This document shows positions 44,566 to 53,610 of a stretch of DNA of 64,000 nucleotides, one piece after another. Source of the DNA: Jeotgalibacillus haloalkalitolerans (GTDB lineage Bacteria; Bacillota; Bacilli; Bacillales; Jeotgalibacillaceae); NCBI RefSeq assembly GCF_034427455.1, contig NZ_JAXQNN010000002.1, positions 868,001 to 932,000 of the forward strand. The letters run 5' to 3'. Position numbers and translations under genes: made by a program. The notes below the pieces were generated by a model. The model searched no databases. It had not been told where the DNA came from and worked only from the letters and a program-made list of their open reading frames with translations. The stretch's first letter is position 1, and each line of letters opens with the position of its first letter.

Positions 44566-45725
44566 AAAAGGATGCAGTCTTCATCTATTCGGATGATCTA
44601 TTAAACTATCGTTTCTCAGAAGATCACCCATTTAATCAGAAAAGGCTGCAGCTTACACTGGATTTATTAAAGTTTTCAGGTGCCATCTCTGAATCGGACA
44701 TTGTCCCGCCCCGTCTTGCTACTGATGAAGAACTGAACCTGATTCACGATATGTCTTATATCGAAGCAGTCAAGATGGCTGGCAGGGGTGAATTATCAAG
44801 GGAAAAAGCAGAGAATTTCGGTCTTGGCACAGAAGACACGCCTATATTTAAAGATATGCACGAAGCCAGCGCAAGACTTGTTGGAGGCACTTTGACAGCA
44901 GTAGATCTTGTGATGGAAGGAAAAGCTTTACATGCATTGAATCTTGGTGGAGGATTGCACCACGGTTTCAGAGGAAAAGCTTCTGGATTTTGTATTTATA
45001 ATGACAGCTCAGTGGCAATCAGGTATATGCAGGAGAAATATAATGCCAGAGTGCTATATATCGATACAGATGCGCATCATGGTGACGGTGTACAATGGTC
45101 TTTTTACGATGATCCCACCTCCTGTACATTGTCTTTACATGAGACCGGACGTTACCTGTTCCCCGGCACAGGCGCCGTAAATGAGCGCGGTCATGGAAAA
45201 GGCTACGGTTATTCTTTTAATATCCCGCTTGATGCTTTTACAGAAGATGAATCTTTTCTCGAAGCATATGAGCGATCTTTCAGGGAAGTCATTGAATTCT
45301 TTAAGCCTGATGTGATCCTGACACAAAATGGTGCTGATGCCCATTGTTTGGACCCACTGACGCATTTATCTTCTACGATGAGAATTTATGAGGAAATTCC
45401 AAAGCTTGCTCATGAACTTGCACATAAGTATTGCGATGGAAAATGGATCGCAGTTGGCGGTGGCGGCTATGATATCTGGCGCGTCGTTCCGAGGGCATGG
45501 TCACGCATCTGGATGGAAATGACCGGAAAATACCCTGAATCAGGAGACCTTCCTGAAGAATGGCTTGATAAATGGCAACTCTCATCACCCGTTCCATTGA
45601 TTAAAACATGGCATGATCCTGAAGGTATCTATCAGGGGATTCCGCGCAAAAAAGAAATCACTGAGAAAAATGCACAGACAGTAGAGAAAGCATTATACCC
45701 TATCCAAAAATCAAAGAAAATTTGA
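44535..45725 (+). CDS. acuC: AcuC, lysine deacetylase of AcsA (class I HDAC fold)
   Basis: 396 residues. Removes the acetyl group from AcsA and so reactivates it. HDAC motifs: GGGLHHGFRGKASGFCIYND (active-site His pair), DTDAHHGDGVQ (zinc Asp and His), and SLHETGRYLFPGTG. The ATG at 44535 lies inside acuB, 31 bases before its stop, indicating coupled translation. Last gene of the operon; followed by repeat B4 and a terminator. Confidence 0.96.
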   Translation: MAKPSKFSSVEKDAVFIYSDDLLNYRFSEDHPFNQKRLQLTLDLLKFSGAISESDIVPPRLATDEELNLIHDMSYIEAVKMAGRGELSREKAENFGLGTEDTPIFKDMHEASARLVGGTLTAVDLVMEGKALHALNLGGGLHHGFRGKASGFCIYNDSSVAIRYMQEKYNARVLYIDTDAHHGDGVQWSFYDDPTSCTLSLHETGRYLFPGTGAVNERGHGKGYGYSFNIPLDAFTEDESFLEAYERSFREVIEFFKPDVILTQNGADAHCLDPLTHLSSTMRIYEEIPKLAHELAHKYCDGKWIAVGGGGYDIWRVVPRAWSRIWMEMTGKYPESGDLPEEWLDKWQLSSPVPLIKTWHDPEGIYQGIPRKKEITEKNAQTVEKALYPIQKSKKI

Positions 45726-45773
45726 GATTGAGAGATCAACGTTATAGATGATTAACTACTGACAGATTTTATA

Positions 45774-45897
45774 GTGCAGCGGAGCGTAAGGCGGCAACTC
45801 GAGGACGTATAGAGTGAAGCTGAGACCCCGCAGCCGCAGGCGAGGAGGATTAGCAAGCTCTGTCTGGAATGGGTCCATCTGAATCGCAGCGAAACGG
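45774..45897 (-). repeat. Family B intergenic element, copy B4 (inverted)
   Basis: The reverse complement reads TTTCGCTGCGATTCAGATGGA, then CCTCCTCGCC, GGGGTCTCAGCTTCACTC, and GAGTTGCCGCCTTACGCTCC. It lies between the acuC stop and its terminator. Since acuC is on the plus strand, the inverted placement keeps the same sense relative to the gene as in B1-B3. More diverged than the other copies. Confidence 0.75.
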
Positions 45898-45900
45898 TTT

Positions 45901-45932
45901 AGAGCCTGAGACAAAGTCCCAGGCTCTTTTTA
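45901..45932 (+). terminator. Terminator downstream of acuC and B4
   Basis: GAGCCTG pairs with CAGGCTC around an 11-base loop, followed by TTTTTATT. Its 3' end overlaps the stop codon of the convergent motS. Confidence 0.8.
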
Positions 45933-46652
45933 TTGCGCTTCACCTTCATCAAGGTACTGATTCAAAATGACAACTTCAACTCTTCTGTTCATCGCCCAGC
46001 CTTCAGGACCGTCATTAGCTGCCACAGGCCTTGTATCACCATACCCGACCGCCGCAAAGCGTTCTGAGCTGATTTGATACCTCTCCTGCATATACCTCAC
46101 TACGCTGCTCGCTCTTGCGCCGGAGAGCTCCCAGTTTGAAGGATAGACAGCAGTCTGAATCGGTCTGTTGTCAGTATGTCCCTCGATCCGGACAAAGTTA
46201 GGAATATCTTCAAGCAGATCACCTACCTTTTGCAGTACAGGTTCTGCTTCCGGAAGCAGCTCTGCACGTCCTGAATCAAATAGTACCTGCTCCTGCAGTG
46301 TAATGACCACTCCCCGGTCTGTCTCTGATGCTGTTACCTGTTCAGTCAGATTATTTTCTTCAAGAAACGCATTAATATTACGGTACAGCTCCTGTAATTC
46401 AATGTCTTCCCTGATTTCTTCTTCGAGCCATTCTTCGTCAAAAGGAATAATTGTCTCTGACTGATCAAAAATTCCCTGATTTTTAAAGGCCTGGGTCAAA
46501 GAATCAAACTTTGCCTCATCCACTTGTGAAATAGAGAATAACAGAATAAAGAATACGAGAATCAGCATCATAAAATCTGCAAATGTAACCATCCATTTAG
46601 GCGTATTATTTTCAGGGTGAGAGGCTGAAACAAACCTTTTACGCCCTGCCAT
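45930..46652 (-). CDS. motS: MotS, flagellar stator subunit (Na+ type)
   Basis: 240 residues: one N-terminal membrane helix (about 20-43, TFADFMMLILVFFILLFSIS) with the ion-binding Asp at its start, and an OmpA/MotB peptidoglycan-binding domain (about 110-235, IEGHTDNRPIQTAVYPSNWELSGARA). With MotP it forms a stator that drives the flagellum with sodium. AGAGGCG precedes the ATG, which overlaps the end of motP by 14 bases. Confidence 0.95.
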   Translation of the reverse strand: MAGRKRFVSASHPENNTPKWMVTFADFMMLILVFFILLFSISQVDEAKFDSLTQAFKNQGIFDQSETIIPFDEEWLEEEIREDIELQELYRNINAFLEENNLTEQVTASETDRGVVITLQEQVLFDSGRAELLPEAEPVLQKVGDLLEDIPNFVRIEGHTDNRPIQTAVYPSNWELSGARASSVVRYMQERYQISSERFAAVGYGDTRPVAANDGPEGWAMNRRVEVVILNQYLDEGEAQ

Positions 46653-47448
46653 CTGTTTTCGCCTCTTTTATCTGTGGTATCACACGATCAGACTCAGACA
46701 GATAAACAGATAATTGCTCCTCAAGCACCCTTGGGTTCTGACCGTGATGGACACCGATCACCCCGTCTAGCATTGCCTGCTTCATAAAGATTTCTTTCTC
46801 TGTCTTCTGGGCAAGCTTACTTGCGATTGGATGAAATACCAGGTTAGCAAGCAGCACACCATAGAAAGTCGTTAATAGCGCAATGGCCATATTCGGTCCG
46901 ATGGCTGAAGGGTCATTTAATTCCTGCAGCATCAGGACAAGTCCGATCAGTGTGCCAAGCATTCCCCACGCAGGTGCATAGTCCCCGGCCTTTTCAATCA
47001 TCCTTCTATTGCGTTTATGTCTTTCTTCAAGTGACTGGATCTCAGCCTCAAGAATATCTGTAATGGACTCACTTTCCACACCATCTATCGCAAGGTAGAC
47101 CCCTTTTCTCATAAATGGATCTTTGATCTCTTCAAGCTCTCTCTCCAGTGACAGCAGCCCTTCACGCCTTGCAATCTCGGCAAGCCTGACGAAAAGGCTG
47201 ACGACCTCTTTTACGTCAGATGGCTGCTGTTTAAAAGCCTGAAACATCACAATCAGGATTCTTTTTAGTTCACTTAAAGGAAAAGTAACTGTTAATGCTG
47301 CAAACACACCGCCGAGTACGATCAGTAGTGAAGGCAGATGAAAGAAGAAAGAAAAGCCGTCAGATCCGCTATTCCAGGCAATCGCACCAGCAATTAGAAT
47401 GATCCCCGCTATCACGCCAACCGGTGTTAAAGCATCAAAACGTTTCAT
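46639..47448 (-). CDS. motP: MotP, flagellar stator subunit (Na+ type)
   Basis: 269 residues with four membrane helices of the MotA/PomA fold; the cytoplasmic loop with charged residues lies about 75-150, and the conserved end of helix 3 is APAWGMLGTLIGLVLMLQEL. The gene pair follows ccpA exactly as motPS does in B. subtilis, which supports the Na+ type over MotAB. GGGGAG lies 9 bases before the ATG at 47448. Sodium coupling suggests a saline or alkaline habitat. Confidence 0.95.
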   Translation of the reverse strand: MKRFDALTPVGVIAGIILIAGAIAWNSGSDGFSFFFHLPSLLIVLGGVFAALTVTFPLSELKRILIVMFQAFKQQPSDVKEVVSLFVRLAEIARREGLLSLERELEEIKDPFMRKGVYLAIDGVESESITDILEAEIQSLEERHKRNRRMIEKAGDYAPAWGMLGTLIGLVLMLQELNDPSAIGPNMAIALLTTFYGVLLANLVFHPIASKLAQKTEKEIFMKQAMLDGVIGVHHGQNPRVLEEQLSVYLSESDRVIPQIKEAKTDGRA

Positions 47449-47473
47449 TGTCCAAACTCCCCACAATTGTAAT

Positions 47474-47503
47474 AAAAGCCAGCCAGGAAACCCCCGACTG
47501 GCT
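47474..47503 (-). terminator. Terminator of ccpA
   Basis: On the minus strand AGCCAG...CTGGCT around a short G/T-rich loop is followed by TTTTATT, between ccpA and motP. Leaky read-through into motPS is possible. Confidence 0.65.
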
Positions 47504-47570
47504 CGAATGTAACATCTTCTCTATTTTATATATCGGCTGACAGCCTTTAGATGTTAAGAATGGTTCAGTA

Positions 47571-48569
47571 TTATTTTGTTGATTGTCTCTCTTCAATTCT
47601 GTGAGGAAGTACAACAGTCTGATCGTCAATTGATTCTTTATTCATCAGCTTCGTTAACAGACGCATGGCTACTGCACCAATATCATAAAGCGGCTGCACG
47701 ACTGATGTCAGCTGCGGGCGTACCATCAGTGCAAGCTTTGTATTATCAAAGCTCATCACTTCCACGTCCTCAGGAATATTCAAACCTTCGTCCTGGGCAC
47801 CATGAACAACACCCAGAGCCATCTCATCATTACCAACGAAAATAGCAGTCGGCTTGTGATCCAGTTCACGCAGCTTTGCCCATGCATCCAGCCCGCTGTC
47901 ATAAGTATAGTCACCTTCAAATACGAAATCTTCACTATAAGTAAGTCCGTTGTTTTCAAGTGCAGCTTTGTATCCTTCAAGCTTCATGGAACGGTTGATT
48001 GTGTCATGGAATGGTCCGCTGACAAATGCAACATCCTTGTGACCTTTTTCAATCAGAGAGGTAACAGCATCCACTGAAGCTTGATAATAATCAATATTAA
48101 CTGACGGTGTCTGATTCGTTTCTTCCACTGAGCCTGCAATCACGATCGGTACAGGTGAGCGCTGAAATTCAGCTACGTGCTCTTCTGTAATACGTCCGCC
48201 CATGAAGACAATGCCATCCACCTGTTTACCAAGCATTGTGTTCAGCAGGTGCAATTCCTTTTCCTCATTCTGATCTGAGTTACTCAGGATAATGTTGTAT
48301 TTATACATTGTCGCAATGTCTTCAATACCACGGGCAAGTTCAGCGAAAAAGATATTTGAAATATCCGGGATAATCACGCCGACTGTTGTTGTTTTCTTAC
48401 TTGCAAGACCGCGTGCCACTGCGTTAGGACGGTAGCCCAGACGCTCGATTACTTCAAGCACCTTTTTTCTTGTTGCAGGTTTTACATTCGGATTTCCATT
48501 TACTACACGGGAAACAGTCGCCATCGAGACGTTTGCTTCTCGTGCTACATCATAAATTGTAATGTTCAT
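47571..48569 (-). CDS. ccpA: Catabolite control protein A
   Basis: 332 residues, LacI family. N-terminal helix-turn-helix [20 protein letters not shown] with the hinge helix near residue 50, and a periplasmic-binding-like core that binds HPr-Ser-P. Binds cre sites to repress or activate carbon genes. The ATG at 48569 follows AAAGGAG by 8 bases. Candidate target sites in this window are upstream of ackA, between acsA and acuA, and before the NCS1 permease. Confidence 0.98.
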   Translation of the reverse strand: MNITIYDVAREANVSMATVSRVVNGNPNVKPATRKKVLEVIERLGYRPNAVARGLASKKTTTVGVIIPDISNIFFAELARGIEDIATMYKYNIILSNSDQNEEKELHLLNTMLGKQVDGIVFMGGRITEEHVAEFQRSPVPIVIAGSVEETNQTPSVNIDYYQASVDAVTSLIEKGHKDVAFVSGPFHDTINRSMKLEGYKAALENNGLTYSEDFVFEGDYTYDSGLDAWAKLRELDHKPTAIFVGNDEMALGVVHGAQDEGLNIPEDVEVMSFDNTKLALMVRPQLTSVVQPLYDIGAVAMRLLTKLMNKESIDDQTVVLPHRIEERQSTK

Positions 48570-48699
48570 TGACAGCACTCCTTTGATACATTTTCATTTA
48601 TTTTCATTTTACACGAAAAATGCGTTTATACGAACTAATAACACATGATTGCTCAATTACACTATCATACTCGACTGATAAGGCGCTTTCAACAAAATC

Positions 48700-48738
48700 A
48701 AAAAAAATCTGAAGCTTTATGACAAAGCTTCAGATTTT
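48700..48738 (-). terminator. Terminator of aroA
   Basis: On the minus strand AAATCTGAAGCTT pairs with AAGCTTCAGATTT around a 6-base loop, followed by TTTTTTTG. Confidence 0.9.
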
Positions 48739-48744
48739 GTTCAA

Positions 48745-49824
48745 TTATTTAGCATGTACACCCAGGTATTCCTGAATTGCATTCCAGAAGCTGTCAAACT
48801 GCTCGAAGTTCATCTGCTGGGCAGAATCTGATAAAGCAACTGCCGGATCAGGATGCACTTCTGCCATGACACCGTCAGCTCCTACAGCAAGTGCTGCCTT
48901 AGCCGTTGGCAGTAACAGATCACGACGGCCTGTAGAATGTGTAACATCTACGAATACCGGTAAATGTGTTTCCTGCTTCAGGATTGGCACTGCAGAAATA
49001 TCAAGTGTGTTTCTTGTCGCTTTTTCATACGTACGGATACCACGTTCACAAAGGATAATCTTATCGTTACCCTGAGCCATAATATATTCAGCAGCATTGA
49101 CAAATTCATCAATTGTTGCAGATAATCCGCGCTTCAGCAGGACAGGCTTCTTAGATGCACCTGCTGCTTTTAACAGTTCAAAGTTCTGCATGTTACGTGC
49201 ACCGATCTGGATTACATCAATGTAATCTGCTGCTTCTTCAATATGAGCAGGGTTTACAATTTCACTGATCACTGCAAGATCATGCTTATCTGCTACCTGC
49301 TTAAGAATCTGAAGACCTTCAAGTCCAAGTCCCTGGAAGTCGTATGGAGACGTTCTAGGCTTGTAGGCTCCGCCACGAAGCAGTTTAAGTCCCTTCGCTT
49401 TCATCTGCTCAGCAACAGCATCAACCTGTTCAAATGATTCTACCGCACATGGTCCGAAGATAAATTGAGGCGTACCATTACCGATACTTTCACCTTTCAG
49501 CGTTACAACTGTATCCTCATTTTTCTTCTTACGGGATACAAGCAGCGCTTTACGGTGATCGTCTTTTTGTAATTCAAGTCCTGCCTTAAAGATCTCTTTA
49601 AAAATATGCTCAATGGTAGAATTCAAAAATGGACCTTTGTTATGCTCCTTCAGGAGATCAAGCATTGCCCGCTCACGAACAGGTTCAAATCGGTTCATTC
49701 CCTGCTTTTCTTTTACACGTCCAATTTCCTGAACAGTTTCTGCACGCTGATTAATCAGTTCAAGCAGCTGAAGGTTCATCTCATCTACTTTCTTTCTAAG
49801 CTGGTCTAATTCAACATTTGTCAT
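48745..49824 (-). CDS. aroA: Bifunctional chorismate mutase / DAHP synthase
   Basis: 359 residues. First step of the shikimate pathway (PEP plus erythrose-4-phosphate). N-terminal AroQ-type chorismate mutase helices (about 1-85, [20 protein letters not shown]) act as the feedback sensor; the C-terminal DAHP synthase barrel has [24 protein letters not shown] and [12 protein letters not shown]. Same fusion as B. subtilis AroA. AAAGGA precedes the ATG by 11 bases. Promoter visible about 100 bases upstream. Confidence 0.97.
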   Translation of the reverse strand: MTNVELDQLRKKVDEMNLQLLELINQRAETVQEIGRVKEKQGMNRFEPVRERAMLDLLKEHNKGPFLNSTIEHIFKEIFKAGLELQKDDHRKALLVSRKKKNEDTVVTLKGESIGNGTPQFIFGPCAVESFEQVDAVAEQMKAKGLKLLRGGAYKPRTSPYDFQGLGLEGLQILKQVADKHDLAVISEIVNPAHIEEAADYIDVIQIGARNMQNFELLKAAGASKKPVLLKRGLSATIDEFVNAAEYIMAQGNDKIILCERGIRTYEKATRNTLDISAVPILKQETHLPVFVDVTHSTGRRDLLLPTAKAALAVGADGVMAEVHPDPAVALSDSAQQMNFEQFDSFWNAIQEYLGVHAK

Positions 49825-49911
49825 AACAAAACATTCCTTTCCCTTGAAAATACCATTGATTGCCTAGCTGTCTTTTCCATCTTTCTGAATTGTGTTACAT
49901 TTTGATAGAAG

Positions 49912-49964
49912 TGATCAGCTGATCAATTGTAGATCATTATATATGAAGTTTTTTAAAAAGTCAC
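49912..49964 (-). promoter_or_regulatory. aroA promoter with palindrome at the start site
   Basis: On the minus strand GTGACT (49959-49964), 17-base spacer, TATAAT (49936-49941), giving a start near 49929. The perfect 14-bp palindrome TGATCAGCTGATCA (49912-49925) follows at about +5 to +18, a position suited to a repressor or an RNA hairpin. Confidence 0.6.
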
Positions 49965-50027
49965 GAAAAATATTTTATTAATTAAACGCTTTTAAGCGGT
50001 AAAGCGTGAAAGTGAAGGTGTGCATTC

Positions 50028-52157
50028 GTGGAAAAACTATTTGCATTGGATATTGGAACCCGCTCGATTGTCGGTCTGATCATGTCTGTGGATTCATCCG
50101 GATATGAACTGATCGATTATATTCAAAAGGAGCATAAGGAGCGTGCGATGCTGGATGGACAAATTCATCACGTCCCTGCTGTTGCCTCTCTGATCACAGA
50201 AATCAGACATGAACTTGAAGCAATACATGGTCCTTTAAAAGAAGTTTCTGTTGCAGCAGCCGGACGGGCTTTAAGAACGCAGAGAGCGATTTATTCTAAG
50301 GAATTGTCAGCTGATAAAATACTGACTAAACAGGATATTTTACATATGGAATTAAGTGCAGTCCAGTCTGCTCAGGAGGCAGCTGCTGCGAGCGAAGATA
50401 GTCAGCATTATCACTGTGTCGGGTATTCCGTAGTCCGCTATCAGCTCGATCATAAGGATATTGGCAGTCTTGAAGACCAGCTTGGAGACCATGTAAGTGT
50501 TGAAATCATTGCAACGTTCCTTCCGAGAGTGGTGGTTGAGTCATTACTGGCCTCTTTAAGCAGAGCTGGACTTCAAATGAACGCGTTAACCCTTGAACCC
50601 ATTGCAGCGATTAATGTACTTATCCCCCCCTCCATGCGCAGGCTGAATGTGGCACTCGTGGATATTGGCGCCGGGACTTCAGATATTGCGATCTCCAATG
50701 AAGGAACAGTCACTGCATACGGCATGGTACCGGTCGCAGGCGATGAAATCTCAGAAGCGCTCAGTGATTACTATCTGCTTGATTTTAATGATGCAGAAAA
50801 GCTGAAAAGAGCATTAACCGGACCGGATGAAGAAATCGAATTTACTGATATTCTCGGCTTTACCCAGCAGCTTTCCAAACAGGACATCATTAAAGCAATC
50901 ACACCCGCTGTTGAAAAACTGGCTGAATCTATTTCCGGGGAAATGATTTCACTGAACCTTGAACATGCTCCTAAAGCAGTCATGCTTGTCGGAGGAGGCA
51001 GTCTCACACCACAACTCACTGATAAACTTGCAGAAAAACTGAGCCTCCCTGTAAACAGAGTTGCCGTCCGGGGTATTGAAGCGATTCAGGGATTAAAGCT
51101 GAACCACAAGTCAGCCATCGGACCGGAGCTCGTCACACCAGCCGGGATTGCAATTGCTGCAAATCAGATGCCGATAAATTATATGCCCGTCAAGGTGAAT
51201 GGTCACGATGTGCGCCTGTTTGAGATCAGAGAATTAAATGCAGGGGATGCAGTTCTTTCTGCCGGATTAAGTGTGCCAAAGCTATATGGTAAACCCGGTC
51301 TCGCTAAAATCGTAAAAATTAACGGTACGACTGTTACACTGCCCGGAACACATGGACTCCCTCCATCAATTCTGATCAATGGGATTAAAAGTGATTTTGA
51401 TACAGCTATACATGCAAATGATGAGATTGTCGTAGAAGCGGGTGAAAACGGAAAAGAATCTGACGTCCAAGTGAAGGATTTACTTGAAGAGTCCATCGCA
51501 ATGGATGTGACGATTAACAGCAGACAATATCATCTGAAAAGAAAAGTGTTCTTGAATGGCATGAAAAAAAGCATAGAGACGCTTGTTCAGGATCGAGATG
51601 AAATCAGTATTGAACATAAAATCTCAGCTGGTGAAGCTTTTTTAACAGCCGGGATCATTGTCCCGGACCCCGAAAATACGTTTTACCTGACAGTAGATGG
51701 CAAGGGAACTTATTTCCCGCAGTGGGATCAGGTATTTATTCATAATGGACAGACTTTCCCTTTGAAGAAACTCAACCGGATTATTCATAATAGGGATGTA
51801 TTATCGTTACCTCCTGTTACAGGCCGCACAGTTGCTGATTTAAAGAAAGAGCTGAACCTTGAGGAAAATGGCGGTACATTATTCTTCAATGAGCAGGAGG
51901 TCAAGGTCTCCCTTACCTCTTCACAAATTATTAAAAACGGCGTTTCACTGGGTGATCACGAAAAACTGCAAAGCGGGGATGTGATCGAAATTAAGACCCG
52001 CACTGATGGCATGATTTTTCAGGATATCTTTAATTTTGTTGAATGGCGCCCGCCCACATCAGCTAAAAAAATTGAAGTGAAGAAAAATGGAGAGGATTGT
52101 GATTTGTCTTCGCCTGTTATGCCGGGGGATGCACTTGAAGTCATTGTCCACCAATAA
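50028..52157 (+). CDS. FtsA/PilM-like ATPase with tandem beta-grasp-like C-terminal motifs
   Basis: 709 residues. The N-terminal half (1 to about 390) is an FtsA-type actin-like ATPase: phosphate loops ALDIGTRSIVGLI (residues 6-18) and VDIGAGTSDIAI (D212), adenosine loop MLVGGGSLTPQL (around 322), and an SHS2-like insertion (about 75-180). Ordinary FtsA ends near 420 with a membrane-binding helix; here a tail of about 320 residues follows instead, with five NG-anchored motifs at residues 451, 510, 573, 637 and 687, each followed by D-x-hydrophobic-x-hydrophobic. GTG start after GAAGGTG. Lies between aroA and ytxJ, where B. subtilis has no such gene. Function unknown; a cell-envelope or division scaffold is an inference. 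Confidence 0.75.
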   Translation: MEKLFALDIGTRSIVGLIMSVDSSGYELIDYIQKEHKERAMLDGQIHHVPAVASLITEIRHELEAIHGPLKEVSVAAAGRALRTQRAIYSKELSADKILTKQDILHMELSAVQSAQEAAAASEDSQHYHCVGYSVVRYQLDHKDIGSLEDQLGDHVSVEIIATFLPRVVVESLLASLSRAGLQMNALTLEPIAAINVLIPPSMRRLNVALVDIGAGTSDIAISNEGTVTAYGMVPVAGDEISEALSDYYLLDFNDAEKLKRALTGPDEEIEFTDILGFTQQLSKQDIIKAITPAVEKLAESISGEMISLNLEHAPKAVMLVGGGSLTPQLTDKLAEKLSLPVNRVAVRGIEAIQGLKLNHKSAIGPELVTPAGIAIAANQMPINYMPVKVNGHDVRLFEIRELNAGDAVLSAGLSVPKLYGKPGLAKIVKINGTTVTLPGTHGLPPSILINGIKSDFDTAIHANDEIVVEAGENGKESDVQVKDLLEESIAMDVTINSRQYHLKRKVFLNGMKKSIETLVQDRDEISIEHKISAGEAFLTAGIIVPDPENTFYLTVDGKGTYFPQWDQVFIHNGQTFPLKKLNRIIHNRDVLSLPPVTGRTVADLKKELNLEENGGTLFFNEQEVKVSLTSSQIIKNGVSLGDHEKLQSGDVIEIKTRTDGMIFQDIFNFVEWRPPTSAKKIEVKKNGEDCDLSSPVMPGDALEVIVHQ

Positions 52158-52158
52158 A

Positions 52159-52187
52159 TAAAAAAGCTGGCCGCGGCCAGCTTTTTT
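52159..52187. terminator. Bidirectional terminator between the FtsA-like gene and ytxJ
   Basis: Perfect palindrome AAAAAGCTGGCC / GGCCAGCTTTTT with flanking A and T runs. It overlaps the first bases of the ytxJ stop codon. Confidence 0.92.
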
Positions 52188-52506
52188 ATCTGTTACTTGC
52201 TTCTTTCAGTGCTTTTTCAGTAATACGGGAGTGAGAGGTGTTCCATACCGGCTCTCCGTTTTTCACATGAAAAACCTGTGGAGATTCATGACGGGTATTA
52301 AATGCTTCTGCAATGTGTGTGGATGTTTCCCGTGCTTCCTGAATTGGCACATAGACGAACTTTACATCCTGATTGTTTGTAAATGACTGGCATGCTTTGT
52401 ATGCAGCCGTAGAAATCGGACAAGTCAGGCTGTGTTTCAAGATAAAAAACTCTTGTTCATTTTGCAGAACTTCATTGAATTGATCTACGCTTGAGATCTT
52501 TTCCAT
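52186..52506 (-). CDS. ytxJ: Monothiol bacilliredoxin YtxJ (BrxC type)
   Basis: 106 residues, thioredoxin-like. The active site HSLTCPIS has a single cysteine as in BrxC, which removes bacillithiol from proteins. Conserved ESPQVFHVKNG follows. The ATG at 52506 follows GGGAGTG; a GTG at 52515 is an alternative but abuts the site. Last gene of ytxG-ytxH-ytxJ, the B. subtilis order. Confidence 0.93.
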   Translation of the reverse strand: MEKISSVDQFNEVLQNEQEFFILKHSLTCPISTAAYKACQSFTNNQDVKFVYVPIQEARETSTHIAEAFNTRHESPQVFHVKNGEPVWNTSHSRITEKALKEASNR

Positions 52507-52530
52507 GCAGTTCACTCCCTTTCATGAGAA

Positions 52531-52944
52531 CTATCTGCCCGTTCTGAGCGGCTCATTAGATGTTGGCGGTGTTAAAGGATCTACCGGATGAACGGTCGGC
52601 AGTGAAGGATCCTTCGCAGTGACAAGCGTTGGAGCCTGCTCTTCAGACTTACCTTTAGAGCGGAATGATTTTACTTTCTCCACTACACCACTTGACTGAT
52701 CCTGAACATTCTTGGAAATCACTGCTGACTTCTCTTTCGCCAGTGCAGCCATTTCTGAACTTTTGGTAACAGCCTGATCCTTCCATTCATAAGAACGATC
52801 CTTCAGACGACCAGCCTGCGTATTCAGGTCCTGACGGAACTCCCCGCCGGATTTAGGTGCCAGAATCAACGCAGTCACTGCTCCTGCAATACTTCCGATT
52901 AATGCGCCAAGTACAAAATCTCTTGAATTAGTATTTTTCTCCAT
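52531..52944 (-). CDS. ytxH: YtxH family general stress protein
   Basis: 137 residues. Membrane-proximal hydrophobic Gly/Ala segment (LGALIGSIAGAVTALILAPKSG, residues 12-33) followed by a polar helical region rich in Lys, Ser and Glu. In B. subtilis ytxGHJ belong to the SigB/SigH stress group; molecular role unknown. AGGAGG precedes the ATG, 21 bases after ytxG. Confidence 0.93.
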   Translation of the reverse strand: MEKNTNSRDFVLGALIGSIAGAVTALILAPKSGGEFRQDLNTQAGRLKDRSYEWKDQAVTKSSEMAALAKEKSAVISKNVQDQSSGVVEKVKSFRSKGKSEEQAPTLVTAKDPSLPTVHPVDPLTPPTSNEPLRTGR

Positions 52945-52965
52945 AACTGATCCTCCTGCATTGTT

Positions 52966-53454
52966 TTATTTTTGATTTTCATCAACCGGGGGCAATGCGC
53001 GCTGAGGTTCAGGATATTTTTCCCGTGACGTATATTCTTTTTTACGCGTCTTCCATTTATTACGGATTTCCATTGCCACATTGCTCCACTGTACTACCTG
53101 AGCAATTTTTTCTTCGTTTTGTTCAGCAGTCTGCGTTACTGAATGGGTGATTTTCCCGATCGAGTTATTCAGCTGCTGCACGTTTGTGCCTACACCTTTT
53201 ACTGCATCGACAACTGAATTCAATTTTGCGGACTTGCCCTGAATATCTTCAGCCAGTCCATTTGTCTTATGTAAAAGTTCAGTCGTTTCTGTTGTAATAC
53301 CGTCAAGCTGCTTTTGAAGTGCAGCGACAGTGTCAGCCAGACTGTTCAGTGTTTTCTTTACTGCATTAAGTGTAACCGCCAGACTGATACATAAAATTAA
53401 AAAGCCTCCTGCTGCAAGCAGCGCACTAATATAAAGTAATAATTCCATAATCAC
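52966..53454 (-). CDS. ytxG: DUF948 protein YtxG
   Basis: 162 residues. One N-terminal membrane helix (about 5-29, LLYISALLAAGGFLILCISLAV) then an amphipathic coiled-coil region (NAVKKTLNSLADTVAALQKQL), typical of DUF948. Start taken as GTG 53454, 6 bases from GGAG; the ATG at 53448 is possible. First gene of ytxGHJ. Confidence 0.9.
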   Translation of the reverse strand: MIMELLLYISALLAAGGFLILCISLAVTLNAVKKTLNSLADTVAALQKQLDGITTETTELLHKTNGLAEDIQGKSAKLNSVVDAVKGVGTNVQQLNNSIGKITHSVTQTAEQNEEKIAQVVQWSNVAMEIRNKWKTRKKEYTSREKYPEPQRALPPVDENQK

Positions 53455-53571
53455 TTTCAGCTCCTTTCTATTTATAATTTGGTATTACCCTTGCCCCCTG
53501 ATACCTAAACGCTCACAGTCCCTATTCTCTAAAGAACTGCTGATTTCCTTCAAGAAATTTAAATTCGGCAT

Positions 53572-53602
53572 AAAAAAGAGGCCTGATTGATCCAGGCCTC
53601 TG
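53572..53602 (-). terminator. Terminator of murC
   Basis: On the minus strand GAGGCCTG pairs with CAGGCCTC around a 7-base loop, followed by TTTTTTA. Confidence 0.9.
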
Positions 53603-53610
53603 AAAAGTAA

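Noticed and set aside
49981-50027. cre-like match (AAACGCTTTTAAGCG) before the FtsA-like gene
   Set aside because: Too many differences from the cre consensus to support a call.
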